Assembly: GCF_001421435.1 (NCBI RefSeq)
Contig: NZ_LMKA01000073.1
Coordinates: 1 to 38,430, forward strand
DNA from: Chryseobacterium sp. Leaf201
GTDB lineage: Bacteria; Bacteroidota; Bacteroidia; Flavobacteriales; Weeksellaceae
Reading direction: 5' to 3'
Length of the DNA: 38,430 nucleotides
Shown: one piece after another, positions 31,204-38,430 of the stretch
Layout: the number at the start of each line of letters is the position of its first letter
Numbering within the stretch: the first letter of the stretch is position 1
Position numbers and translations under genes: made by a program
Notes under the pieces: model-generated
Seen by the model: the letters and a program-made list of their open reading frames with translations, nothing else
Databases searched by the model: none
What the model was told of the DNA's origin: nothing

Positions 31204-31366
31204 TTTTTACTTACATTAAGTTTATGCAAAAATGAACCTTCTGCTTTGTAAATATTTTAAGGTAATTTTAATAAATGATTAATAAATAGGTATTATTAAC
31301 AATAGAAGATGCTACCGGCTGTAAAGCCGGCGACCAGAAGTCACGCTATGACAGATAAAATAACGG
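31204..31366. other. Gap between the T9SS cargo gene and the small coupled gene
   Basis: The stretch holds the likely promoter of the minus-strand cargo gene (CATTTTTG, complement of 31227-31234, seven of eight consensus bases). It also holds a short GC-rich hairpin, CCGGCT (31315-31320) and AGCCGG (31325-31330). The hairpin may terminate the epimerase operon, although no strict T tract follows. Confidence 0.4.
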
Positions 31367-31519
31367 TCATTTTGATATCCGCCCCGAAAAATTCAGGTTT
31401 TTGCCTGTGGCTTTCATACTGTTCATGGGATGTTTCTGCAGATAAAAAAATCCTGAAACTGCCGTAAGCACCAGCAGGATAAAAGCAACCAGGAAAATTC
31501 TTTTTAACATTTCTTTCAT
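31367..31519 (-). CDS. Small single-span membrane protein coupled to the epimerase gene
   Basis: A 50-residue frame starts MKEMLKRIFLVAFILLVLTA and has one hydrophobic segment (about residues 8-27, through VSGFFYL) followed by a short polar tail ending GRISK. Its ATG (31517-31519) overlaps the TGA of the upstream epimerase-like gene (31516-31518) as ATGA. This is the classical sign of translational coupling and gives strong support for a real gene despite the small size. I do not recognise the family. It may be a membrane-anchored small protein or the truncated N-terminus of a longer one. A 66-residue frame in another register over the same DNA was rejected. Confidence 0.6.
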   Translation of the reverse strand: MKEMLKRIFLVAFILLVLTAVSGFFYLQKHPMNSMKATGKNLNFSGRISK

Positions 31520-32169
31520 ATCGCCAGGTTTTTAATGTCATTAATTTCTAGTGTTGAGACAGGATACCCTTTCTGTACGGCATTGATCATTGCTTTACCC
31601 AACTGTTGTAAAGTTAATGATTTTGACGGTAATATCATGGGAACCAGCGTTGTAAAAGGCTTGAAAAACCATTTCACATTTTGCTGTCCCTCCACAGGCT
31701 TCATAAAGCCCGGCCGGAAATTATAGGCCGCCCGGAACCCCAGTTTTTTCAGTGCATTTTCTGTCCGGCCCTTTACCCTTGCCCACATTAGTTTTCCACT
31801 TTCAGTTTTATCAGTATACACCCCGGAAACATAGTTGAAAACCATATCCGGATTCTGGCTGAGGACCGCTTTGGCAAAATGCAGGGTGGTATCATAGGTG
31901 ATTTTGGTGTAGTCTTCTTCGTTCATTCCTATACTGCTGGTTCCGGCACAGAAGAAAACGGCATCATAGCCTTTGAAATTTTCGTCATTCAGGTCAATAT
32001 TCAGGAAATCAGAAACAATATATTCCTTAAGCTTGGCATGTTTTTTCCCGGAAGGTTTCCTGCTGACACTCAGCACCTGGAAAATATCCGGATTTTCGAG
32101 GCATTCCATCAGAACACCTTCTCCAACCATGCCTGTTGCTCCCGTAAGGATTATTTTAATTGAGTTCAT
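31516..32169 (-). CDS. NAD(P)-dependent epimerase-like protein
   Basis: This 217-residue protein has the Rossmann motif TGATGMVGEG (residues 9-18), a conserved FFCAGTSS segment and YVSGVYTD in the place of the catalytic Tyr-containing region. Helical and C-terminal segments match the atypical short-chain dehydrogenases of the HTATIP2/YbjT type. It is cytosolic and binds NAD(P)H; the substrate is unknown. Its stop overlaps the start of the small membrane gene by ATGA. Upstream lies a 306-bp gap that includes a repeat. It is divergent from nothing and may be the first gene of a two-gene operon. Confidence 0.8.
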   Translation of the reverse strand: MNSIKIILTGATGMVGEGVLMECLENPDIFQVLSVSRKPSGKKHAKLKEYIVSDFLNIDLNDENFKGYDAVFFCAGTSSIGMNEEDYTKITYDTTLHFAKAVLSQNPDMVFNYVSGVYTDKTESGKLMWARVKGRTENALKKLGFRAAYNFRPGFMKPVEGQQNVKWFFKPFTTLVPMILPSKSLTLQQLGKAMINAVQKGYPVSTLEINDIKNLAI

Positions 32170-32340
32170 TGTTTTAATTATATTCCTGTTGACGTTTAAG
32201 AGCTATTTTTACTTTACAGACAAGCAAAAATTATGCTCATTTTTTATATAGACTAATTCTTTCGGTAGTCAGGTTGTTAAGACTGTATCTTTTTATTCTG
32301 CTAATAAAACTTATATTATCAGTGTTTTATGATTTTTTTA
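32170..32340. other. Gene-free stretch upstream of the epimerase gene
   Basis: Part of a 306-bp gap. It probably contains the epimerase promoter on the minus strand, but no strong TAnnTTTG element was found. The rest of the gap is the repeat at 32341-32406 and a terminator. Confidence 0.4.
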
Positions 32341-32406
32341 GGAGCTGTTTCCGGCTTTACGCTGCAATCTTTTTTTCAAAAAGGATTTCCGCTGCAATCC
32401 GGGCTA
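32341..32406. repeat. REP-like intergenic repeat
   Basis: A 66-bp unit begins GGAGCTGTTTCCGGC and ends AATCCGGGCTAAAA. It contains a 10-bp direct repeat CGCTGCAATC (32360-32369 and 32390-32399) around a central AATC-T-run / CAAAAAGGATTT near-palindrome. I recall this kind of sequence (AGCTNTTTCCNGCT to AATCNGGGCTA) as scattered between genes in Chryseobacterium and relatives. Only one copy is present here. Confidence 0.45.
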
Positions 32407-32434
32407 AAATACCATCCTTCCATTCAAAAAAACA

Positions 32435-32457
32435 AAACCGATCACAAAGACCGGTTT
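32435..32457 (-). terminator. Terminator of the ppk-ppx operon
   Basis: AAACCG (32435-32440) pairs with CGGTTT (32452-32457). On the minus strand TTGTTTTTTTG follows. It lies about 20 bp after the ppx stop codon. Confidence 0.65.
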
Positions 32458-32475
32458 CCATATAATGTATTAAAA

Positions 32476-33360
32476 TTACTTTTTATCCTGCAGCTGATTG
32501 TAGATATTATGGATCAGCCCGTCTGCCACTGATATTTTCGGGACAAAGATCCGGTTGATCTCAGACCATGACATAATATTATTGAAAATCTTTAAGGCAT
32601 GCACCAGAACATCTGCCCTGTCTTCACGAAGGTTGTAGTTGGTCATGCGTTCCTCAACCGTAAGCTCATCCAGTTCCCGGTGTACTTTTTTAAGATGGGT
32701 AATTGACATCGGCTTGCCGTCCTTGGTCTTGCTCATGGAAAAAACCTTATTGATATTCCCTCCCGAGCCAATGGCAACAATCGGTTTCTTGCTGTTAATG
32801 TTTTTCCGGATTTCCTCTTTCATATCCTTCCAGTTGTCCGGCGTTACCAGGTTATTCAGCAGGCGGATGGTCCCGATGTTGAATGACTTTTCGTAGATCA
32901 TCGTATTGTTTTCATAGAAGGTCAGTTCGGTAGAACCGCCCCCAACGTCAATATATAAATAGGCAAATTCTTTGTCGAGGCCTTCTGCGATATGATTTTC
33001 AAAAACCAGCGTGGCTTCCTCATCACCTGAAATAATTTCAATATCGATGCCTGATGTTTTCTTTACCTCATTGATGATGTCCTGTCCGTTTTCCGCATCG
33101 CGCATCGCACTCGTGGCACAGGCCCTGTAATGTTCCACATGGTACATTTTCATCAGGTCACTGAAAATCCTCATCGAATCGATCACCATTTTTTCCCGTT
33201 CTTCCCCGATTTTCCCCAGGGTAAAAACATCCATCCCCAATCGCAAAGGGATCCTCAGAAGATTAAGTTTGATGAATTCCGGCTTATTGTTATTGATTTT
33301 TACTTCGTTGATTAAAAGTCTGGCGGCATTACTCCCTATGTCTATGGCTGCAATCTTCAT
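32476..33360 (-). CDS. ppx: Exopolyphosphatase / Ppx-GppA family phosphatase
   Basis: The 294-residue protein starts with the actin-like phosphate-1 motif MKIAAIDIGSNAARLL. It has the phosphate-2 motif YIDVGGGSTELTFY (about 138-151) and the AIGSGGNINKVF adenosine-type motif. It is the short form, without the C-terminal HD-like domain of E. coli Ppx. It should hydrolyse terminal phosphates from polyphosphate or convert pppGpp to ppGpp. The ATG overlaps the TGA stop of polyphosphate kinase as ATGA, so both are made from one message and probably in fixed proportion. Together they set the polyphosphate level. Confidence 0.88.
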   Translation of the reverse strand: MKIAAIDIGSNAARLLINEVKINNNKPEFIKLNLLRIPLRLGMDVFTLGKIGEEREKMVIDSMRIFSDLMKMYHVEHYRACATSAMRDAENGQDIINEVKKTSGIDIEIISGDEEATLVFENHIAEGLDKEFAYLYIDVGGGSTELTFYENNTMIYEKSFNIGTIRLLNNLVTPDNWKDMKEEIRKNINSKKPIVAIGSGGNINKVFSMSKTKDGKPMSITHLKKVHRELDELTVEERMTNYNLREDRADVLVHALKIFNNIMSWSEINRIFVPKISVADGLIHNIYNQLQDKK

Positions 33361-35429
33361 TTTTTATTCGTTTTGGCTTTTAAATATCGGTATGTTTCAA
33401 TCTGAGAACGGCATTCTTCTTTGTCATTGCTGATGTACTCGTTGCTCAATTTTTTATCTAAAATACGGGCTTTTACGTTATCTTTCAACTGTATGTCCAG
33501 AATATCTTTCAATTCTTTCTTCAGACCCTTGTCCGTAATCTTTACTGCGGCTTCAATCCTGTAATCCAGGTTTCTCGTCATCCAGTCTGCAGAAGAAATA
33601 TAGAGGTCTTCCGAACCTTTGTGGTAGAAGTACATCACCCGGGCATGTTCCAGGTATTCATCTACAATACTGATGGCTTTTATCTTTTCTTTAAACTCCC
33701 TCTGGTTGATGGCGCAGTAAATACCCCTTACAATCATTCTTATGGTGACACCCGCTGTGGCAGCTTCATACAGCTTTTCGATCAGGGCCCTGTCGCTCAT
33801 GGAATTGGCTTTGATGATCATTTCGGCACGTCTTCCTGCTTTTGCCTCTTCAATTTCCTTGTCAATATGGTAAACGATTTTTTCACGCATAAACTGCGGG
33901 CATACCAGAAGATGTTTACAGGTTCTTAAAACAGGCAGGAAATCTTCTTTCGGTTTTTTAAGGACATTGAATACTTTATTGATGTCTGCCATTACCCCGC
34001 GGTCTGCAGTCATGATCAGATGGTCGCCGTAAATCCGTGCCGTTTTTTCATTGAAGTTTCCGGTACTGATAAAGCCGTACTGGAAGGTTTTGTTATGGGC
34101 CCGTTTTTTAATGATGCACAGTTTGGCATGTACTTTCTTATTGGGAATCCCGATCAGCACGGTGATGCCTTCCGGCTCCAGCATTTCTTTCCATTCCAGA
34201 TTGGATTCTTCATCGAACCTTGCCTGAAGCTCCAGCATAACGGTAACGTCTTTTCCGTTCCTGGCCGCATAAATCAAAGCATTGATGATCTTTGAGCTGC
34301 TTGCCAGACGGTACGCTGTAATCTGTATGGATTTTACATCCGGGTCCATTGCCGCCTCACGGAGCAGGTCAATAACCGGATTGTATTTATGGTACGGAAA
34401 GCTCAGCAAAACATCCTGTTTCAGGATAACATCCGTCACCCTTTCCCCATGTTCAAAAGCAGGATGGGTAAAAGATCTTCTTTCGGCAGGCCTTTCATAC
34501 TTTTCGAAAACATCAGGAAAATCCATGAAATGCTTAAAATTATGAATCTTTCCTCCCGGGATGATGCTGTCTTTTTTAGTAAGATTTAGTTTGCGGATCA
34601 GCATTTCAAGCAGCGCTTTATCCATATCTTTATCAAAAACGAAACGGGTAGGTTTCCCTTTTCTTCGGTTTTTTAATCCTTTCTCAATCTTTTCCGCGAA
34701 GTTGGTCTTAATGTCATTGTCCAGATCAAGCTCGGCATCTTTGGTTACTTTAAAGGCATTGGCAGAAAATTCATCATATCCGAAATAAGAGAAAATATGC
34801 GGTAAATTAAAGGTAATCACATCTTCCAGAAGCATCACATTCTTCTCTTCAGGATCTTCTGCCGGGATCAGGACAAACCGACCCACAAACCGTGACGGAA
34901 TTTCAATTATGGCATAATTGCTTGAATACAGCCATTCCTTTTTTCTCATAGACACGCCCAGGTACAGGCTTTTGTCCCGCATATACGGCATTGGCGTGTT
35001 TTCATGAAGAAGGATAGGGATCACATTGGATTCTACTACTTCATCAAAATACCTTCTCACGAAATCCTTCTGTTTTAAACTCAGGTTTTTAGAGGTTTTA
35101 ATAAAAACTTTCTGTTCAGCCATCTCATCCTGGATCTTCTGCCAGGTATGGTCAAAATTCTGCTGATGGGTCATCACGATATCATTGATCTTCTGGAGAA
35201 TTTTGGACGGCGGCTGATAAAATGATTCTGCAATTACTTTTTCCTTGAAATCCATTGCCCGTTTCAGTCCGGCAACCCGTACCCTGAAAAACTCATCTAA
35301 ATTGTTGGAGAAAATTCCCAAAAAACGGATTCTCAGGTGCAAAGGTACTTTTTCGTCCATTGCTTCCTGTAAAACCCTTTCATTAAAGGCAAGCCATGTG
35401 ATATCTCTCGGATTAAAGTGTAATGACAT
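33357..35429 (-). CDS. ppk1: Polyphosphate kinase 1
   Basis: The 690-residue protein has the PPK1 layout. The N-terminal domain begins NPRDITWLAFNERVLQEA and contains NLDEFFRVRVAGLK. The catalytic domains carry phosphorylated His H434 in NKKVHAKLCII, then YGFISTGNFNEKTARIYGDH. The C-terminal part has IVRGIYCAI and SSADWMTRNLDYRIE. It makes polyphosphate from ATP reversibly, at the inner face of the membrane. The ATG at 35429 was chosen because the -7 element TATTTTTG lies at 35450-35457; an in-frame start at 35477 would lie upstream of the transcript. First gene of the operon with ppx. Confidence 0.95.
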   Translation of the reverse strand: MSLHFNPRDITWLAFNERVLQEAMDEKVPLHLRIRFLGIFSNNLDEFFRVRVAGLKRAMDFKEKVIAESFYQPPSKILQKINDIVMTHQQNFDHTWQKIQDEMAEQKVFIKTSKNLSLKQKDFVRRYFDEVVESNVIPILLHENTPMPYMRDKSLYLGVSMRKKEWLYSSNYAIIEIPSRFVGRFVLIPAEDPEEKNVMLLEDVITFNLPHIFSYFGYDEFSANAFKVTKDAELDLDNDIKTNFAEKIEKGLKNRRKGKPTRFVFDKDMDKALLEMLIRKLNLTKKDSIIPGGKIHNFKHFMDFPDVFEKYERPAERRSFTHPAFEHGERVTDVILKQDVLLSFPYHKYNPVIDLLREAAMDPDVKSIQITAYRLASSSKIINALIYAARNGKDVTVMLELQARFDEESNLEWKEMLEPEGITVLIGIPNKKVHAKLCIIKKRAHNKTFQYGFISTGNFNEKTARIYGDHLIMTADRGVMADINKVFNVLKKPKEDFLPVLRTCKHLLVCPQFMREKIVYHIDKEIEEAKAGRRAEMIIKANSMSDRALIEKLYEAATAGVTIRMIVRGIYCAINQREFKEKIKAISIVDEYLEHARVMYFYHKGSEDLYISSADWMTRNLDYRIEAAVKITDKGLKKELKDILDIQLKDNVKARILDKKLSNEYISNDKEECRSQIETYRYLKAKTNKK

Positions 35430-35449
35430 TCGTAAGTTTATAATTTTCT

Positions 35450-35457
35450 CAAAAATA
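35450..35457 (-). promoter_or_regulatory. -7 element of the ppk-ppx operon
   Basis: On the minus strand this reads TATTTTTG, a full TAnnTTTG match 20 bases before the ATG at 35429. No TTG lies at the -33 distance. Confidence 0.5.
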
Positions 35458-35477
35458 ATGATTCGGTACCTTTCCAC

Positions 35478-35685
35478 CCCTATGTTCCAGGTTAAACTTT
35501 GATTAATTCTTCAATTCCTTCCTGATACATAAAGCTGTCTTAATGGTATCAGATAAGACGGTTTTTATCTGTAATACATGCCCTATATCAGGTATTGTGT
35601 CATTTTGTCATAAATTTTTAAATGGTACAAATATTGAGAAATTGAGAGTGTAATTAATTTTAAAACAGAAAAAATAAAAAATATT
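35478..35685. promoter_or_regulatory. Divergent control region of ppk and dnaK
   Basis: This gap holds several related half-sites: CTGATAC (35522-35528), GTATCAG (35546-35552, its perfect complement) and TATCAGG (35586-35592). AGATAA and TTATCT (35551-35556, 35565-35570) form another pair. No CIRCE element and no sigma-32-like promoter was seen. A TAAATTTT sequence (35611-35618) is the best -7 candidate for dnaK, but without a -33 TTG. The role of the half-sites is unknown. Confidence 0.35.
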
Positions 35686-37587
35686 ATGAGTAAAATAATT
35701 GGAATTGACTTAGGAACAACCAACTCTTGCGTTGCTGTAATGGAGGGAAAAGACCCTGTTGTAATCCCTAATGCAGAAGGTAAAAGAACAACACCTTCTA
35801 TCGTAGCCTTTACAGAAGACGGAGAAAGAAAAGTGGGAGATCCTGCTAAAAGACAGGCCGTTACAAACCCTAAGAAAACCGTATATTCTATCAAGAGATT
35901 TATCGGGACGCACTTTAAAGAAGATGCAAAGGAAATCTCCAGAGTACCTTATGAAGTGGTATCCGGACCGAATGATACCGTAAAAGTAAAAATCGACGAC
36001 AGAGAATATACGCCACAGGAAATTTCTGCCATGACGCTTCAGAAAATGAAGAAAACGGCTGAAGATTATCTTGGACAGGAAGTAACAAGAGCGGTAATTA
36101 CGGTTCCGGCTTACTTTAATGATGCACAGAGACAGGCTACCAAAGAAGCGGGAGAAATTGCAGGTCTTAAAGTAGAAAGAATCATCAACGAACCAACAGC
36201 TGCAGCATTAGCTTACGGTTTGGATAAAGCTCATAAAGATCAGAAAATCGCAGTATATGACCTTGGTGGTGGTACTTTCGATATCTCTATCCTTGATTTG
36301 GGAGATGGTGTATTCGAAGTATTGTCTACAAACGGAGACACGCACTTAGGAGGTGATGACTTTGATGATGTGATCATCAACTGGATGGCTGACGAATTTA
36401 AAGCTGAAGAAGGAGTGGAACTTAAATCTGATGCCATTGCATTACAGAGATTGAAAGAAGCTGCTGAAAAAGCAAAAATCGAGTTATCTTCTTCTCCGCA
36501 GACTGAAATCAACCTTCCTTATATTACCGCTACAGCTACAGGTCCTAAACACTTGGTGAAAACCCTGACAAAAGCTAAATTCGAGCAGTTATCTGCAGAA
36601 TTGGTAAAAAGATCCATGGATCCTGTTGCAAAAGCGCTGAAGGATGCAGGATTGTCAACTTCTGATATTGACGAAGTAATCTTGGTGGGAGGTTCTACAA
36701 GAATCCCGATCATTCAGGAAGAAGTAGAAAAATTCTTCGGTAAAAAGCCGTCTAAAGGAGTTAACCCGGATGAGGTTGTAGCCATTGGTGCAGCTATCCA
36801 GGGAGGTGTACTTACAGGTGATGTAAAAGATGTATTGCTTCTTGACGTTACGCCGCTTTCTTTAGGAATTGAAACCATGGGTTCTGTATTCACTAAATTA
36901 ATTGAAGCGAACACAACGATCCCGACTAAAAAATCTGAGGTATTCTCTACCGCTTCTGACAACCAGCCTGCAGTAAGCATCAGGGTAGGACAGGGTGAAA
37001 GACCGATGTTCAATGACAATAAAGAGATCGGAAGATTTGACCTTGCTGATATTCCGCCGGCACCAAGAGGCGTTCCTCAGATCGAAGTAACTTTCGATAT
37101 CGATGCCAACGGTATCCTGAACGTTTCTGCTAAAGATAAAGGAACCGGTAAAGAACAGACCATTAAAATTCAGGCATCTTCAGGTCTTTCTGACGAAGAA
37201 ATCGAAAGAATGAAAAAAGAAGCTCAGGAAAACTCTGCTGCGGATAACAAGAGAAAAGAAGAAGTTGAGATCTTCAACAAAGCTGACGGATTGATCTTCC
37301 AGACTGAAAAGCAGCTGAAAGAATTCGGTGATAAACTGTCTGCAGACAAAAAAGCAGCCATTGAATCAGCTCATGCAGAACTGAAAACCGCTTTTGAAGC
37401 GAAGAACGGAGATGATGTAAAAGCCAAGACCGAAGCTCTGGATGCAGCATGGATGGCCGCTTCAGAAGAGTTGTATGCAGCAGGCCAACAGCCGGGTGCA
37501 GATGCAGCCGGTGCTCAGAATCCGGGAGGAAACAATGCAGGAGGTGCAGATGATGTACAGGATGCAGATTTTGAAGAAGTAAAATAA
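35686..37587 (+). CDS. dnaK: Chaperone DnaK (Hsp70)
   Basis: The 633-residue protein is a complete Hsp70. The nucleotide-binding domain (1-385) contains [48 protein letters not shown] and [10 protein letters not shown]. Next come the linker [15 protein letters not shown], the substrate-binding beta domain and the helical lid. The tail is Gly/Ala/Asn-rich and ends DADFEEVK, the Bacteroidetes version of the EEVD-like end. It folds and protects proteins in an ATP cycle with DnaJ and GrpE, neither of which is adjacent. It stands alone in a transcript ended by the hairpin at 37614-37641. Its codon choice is visibly more uniform than in neighbouring genes, as expected for high expression. Confidence 0.98.
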   Translation: MSKIIGIDLGTTNSCVAVMEGKDPVVIPNAEGKRTTPSIVAFTEDGERKVGDPAKRQAVTNPKKTVYSIKRFIGTHFKEDAKEISRVPYEVVSGPNDTVKVKIDDREYTPQEISAMTLQKMKKTAEDYLGQEVTRAVITVPAYFNDAQRQATKEAGEIAGLKVERIINEPTAAALAYGLDKAHKDQKIAVYDLGGGTFDISILDLGDGVFEVLSTNGDTHLGGDDFDDVIINWMADEFKAEEGVELKSDAIALQRLKEAAEKAKIELSSSPQTEINLPYITATATGPKHLVKTLTKAKFEQLSAELVKRSMDPVAKALKDAGLSTSDIDEVILVGGSTRIPIIQEEVEKFFGKKPSKGVNPDEVVAIGAAIQGGVLTGDVKDVLLLDVTPLSLGIETMGSVFTKLIEANTTIPTKKSEVFSTASDNQPAVSIRVGQGERPMFNDNKEIGRFDLADIPPAPRGVPQIEVTFDIDANGILNVSAKDKGTGKEQTIKIQASSGLSDEEIERMKKEAQENSAADNKRKEEVEIFNKADGLIFQTEKQLKEFGDKLSADKKAAIESAHAELKTAFEAKNGDDVKAKTEALDAAWMAASEELYAAGQQPGADAAGAQNPGGNNAGGADDVQDADFEEVK

Positions 37588-37613
37588 TAAGCAGTTTTAA
37601 AACTGATCAATAG

Positions 37614-37646
37614 AAATCCCCGAGCGTAAGCAAGGGGATTTTTTTG
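37614..37646 (+). terminator. Terminator of dnaK
   Basis: AAATCCCC (37614-37621) pairs with GGGGATTT (37634-37641), followed by further T. It lies 27 bp after the dnaK stop codon. Confidence 0.8.
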
Positions 37647-37662
37647 TAATCAAAAATAGTAA

Positions 37663-37670
37663 TATATTTG
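37663..37670 (+). promoter_or_regulatory. -7 element of the unknown gene at 37680
   Basis: TATATTTG is a full consensus match ten bases before the ATG at 37680. A TTG at 37644-37646 gives a 16-base spacer, slightly short. The in-frame TTG at 37668 lies inside the element and is not the start. The message would have almost no leader. Confidence 0.55.
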
Positions 37671-37679
37671 GCCTTTACT

Positions 37680-38318
37680 ATGGAGAATCCAATTTTAGAA
37701 GAATTAAGGAGAGTAGCGATTCATTTCAAAATAGAACCTGCCGGAACGGTGGGGAATTCTGCTTCCGTAAGTGATGTGATCCGGGTTCTTTCAGGAATTC
37801 AGGAGTCGTTCAGGAGCTTTATAAAAATTGAAATAAAGAAATCACCTGAATTTAAAAATGAGATTGCCAAAAATAAAAACCTTATTAATCAGATCACAGC
37901 TGAAATGGATCTTTTGGTTGTTGATGCGAAATTCAGTTACCAATCTTCCATAGTGCCGGATATATCTCAGGATCTGAGCCTGTTTAAAAATGATACGTTA
38001 TCTTGGAAGTCCAGGAAATTTCAGGAATACAAGGATAAGATCATCTATTCTGACATCAATGACATCAATAATCTGTACGCGCTCAGTAAAAGATACACCA
38101 TTAGAGAAAGGGATTTGATATTCACGCCTTTATTTAATGCTTCAGGGAACGGAAAAGATTATAAAGTAAGGGTTTGGGAGCAGGACCGGGAAAAAATAAA
38201 TCTTATAAAGCCCAAAAAGTTATACGAAACTTATTTTAAGCCCAGCAGGGCAAAACCTGTAAATAAAACGGAAAGAATTACACACATTATACAGAAACCC
38301 AATAAAGATAAGAATTAA
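37680..38318 (+). CDS. Unrecognised cytosolic protein next to an insertion sequence
   Basis: The protein has 212 residues from ATG 37680 (MENPILEELRRVAIHFKIEP). I do not recognise a family. It has no signal peptide and no membrane segment. It is mostly helical in the first 90 residues (VIRVLSGIQESFRSFIKIEI, NKNLINQITAEMDLLVVDAK) and rich in Lys and charged residues, with a basic tail (RAKPVNKTERITHIIQKPNK). It stands alone between the dnaK terminator and a probable insertion sequence whose end lies about 2 bp after its stop codon. The C-terminus may therefore have been cut by the insertion; no terminator follows it. The promoter element is close to the ATG. Confidence 0.65.
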   Translation: MENPILEELRRVAIHFKIEPAGTVGNSASVSDVIRVLSGIQESFRSFIKIEIKKSPEFKNEIAKNKNLINQITAEMDLLVVDAKFSYQSSIVPDISQDLSLFKNDTLSWKSRKFQEYKDKIIYSDINDINNLYALSKRYTIRERDLIFTPLFNASGNGKDYKVRVWEQDREKINLIKPKKLYETYFKPSRAKPVNKTERITHIIQKPNKDKN

Positions 38319-38346
38319 GAGGATTCTATCGGATCAATCTCAAAAC

Positions 38347-38377
38347 TTGGGGAGAAAAAGAAATATTGATAATTTTG
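38347..38377 (+). promoter_or_regulatory. Promoter of the transposase-like gene
   Basis: TTG (38347-38349), exactly 20 bases, then TAATTTTG (38370-38377) is a perfect consensus match, four bases before the ATG at 38382. Confidence 0.6.
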
Positions 38378-38381
38378 AGGA

Positions 38382-38430
38382 ATGTTAAACGATGCCGAAC
38401 TCCTCAAATTATTTTTACCTGAACTCTTGA
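38382..38430 (+). CDS. Transposase N-terminal protein, ISAon1-like (partial)
   Basis: Only 16 codons are in the window: MLNDAELLKLFLPELL. The pattern of an acidic start followed by LLKLFLPELL resembles the N-terminal protein of ISAon1-type elements, which in Bacteroidetes is a short reading frame before the main transposase gene. The assignment rests on memory of that family and on 16 residues, so it is tentative. The clear promoter directly in front and the IS-like end at 38321 support it. The gene is cut by the window edge, not necessarily broken. Confidence 0.45.
   Translation, partial: MLNDAELLKLFLPELL

Larger units (their letters stand above)
38321..38430 (+). mobile_element. Left end of a probable insertion sequence
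   Basis: After the stop of the unknown gene, GGATTCTATCGGATCAATCT (38321-38340) could be the terminal inverted repeat; it resembles ISL3-type ends. A full promoter and a transposase-like start follow, and the element leaves the window. The end cannot be confirmed without the right end and the target duplication. Confidence 0.5.

Noticed and set aside
31341..31541. A 66-residue minus-strand frame
   Set aside because: It overlaps the epimerase gene end in the wrong register and shows no domain; the 50-residue ATGA-coupled frame is better supported.
35430..35477. N-terminal extension of polyphosphate kinase
   Set aside because: The -7 element at 35450-35457 lies inside it; PPK1 proteins start near MSLHFNPRD.
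35478..35685. CIRCE/HrcA control of dnaK
   Set aside because: No TTAGCACTC-N9-GAGTGCTAA repeat is present.
1..38430. tRNA, rRNA, CRISPR arrays or prophage
   Set aside because: No cloverleaf with a T-loop GTTCRANNC, no regularly spaced direct repeats and no phage structural genes were seen.

Overview
The window looks like a chromosomal segment of a flavobacterium close to Chryseobacterium (family Weeksellaceae). This is inferred from the AT-rich composition and from promoters of the Bacteroidetes type (TTG, about 20 bases, TAnnTTTG) in front of many genes. A type IX secretion C-terminal domain, outer-membrane beta-barrel proteins of the SusC/OMP_b-brl kind, a GH92 mannosidase and the near absence of Shine-Dalgarno sequences point the same way. 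No tRNA, rRNA, CRISPR array or phage genes were seen.

Layout. 1-2343: a secreted MBL-fold hydrolase diverging from an AraC-type regulator. 2664-4404: a broken HxlR-family regulator facing an NmrA-like oxidoreductase / SnoaL-like operon; both promoters carry the same 53-bp palindromic operator. 4677-6899: ElaA-type acetyltransferase, LysR regulator and EamA exporter. 7084-8266: corrinoid adenosyltransferase overlapping thiamine pyrophosphokinase. 8392-11672: polyamine genes (arginine decarboxylase, agmatinase) with a HAD phosphatase between them. 11741-13369: alkylation repair (AraC-MGMT fusion and AlkB). 13554-18636: CocE-type hydrolase, a short GLPGLI-like remnant and an outer-membrane barrel protein. 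18821-19741: a BON lipoprotein and a BON-SH3 protein. 19966-21978: a dicarboxylate/amino-acid symporter and a frameshifted PhyH dioxygenase. 22126-24930: GH92. 25278-26674: Mrp-type Fe-S carrier and NifU-like scaffold. 27386-28000: orphan response regulator. 28162-31203: a large T9SS cargo protein. 31367-32169: a sugar-epimerase-like protein coupled by ATGA to a 50-residue membrane peptide. 32476-35429: polyphosphate kinase and exopolyphosphatase coupled by ATGA. 35686-37587: dnaK. 37680-38318: an unrecognised protein. 38382 to the edge: the start of what looks like an insertion-sequence transposase.

Most genes are housekeeping or secretion functions. The most distinctive region is 2575-4507. 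A redox-type HxlR regulator and its probable target operon share a 53-bp operator (37 of 53 positions identical) that overlaps both promoters. The regulator gene itself is interrupted by a 22-bp perfect inverted duplication that shifts its frame; the lost C-terminus is still readable downstream. This looks like a recent template-switch mutation that may have released the target operon from control.

Other notable points are a second frameshifted gene (PhyH), a probable insertion-sequence end 2 bp after the stop codon of the unknown gene at 37680, two likely leaderless genes, and several small palindromic intergenic repeats.
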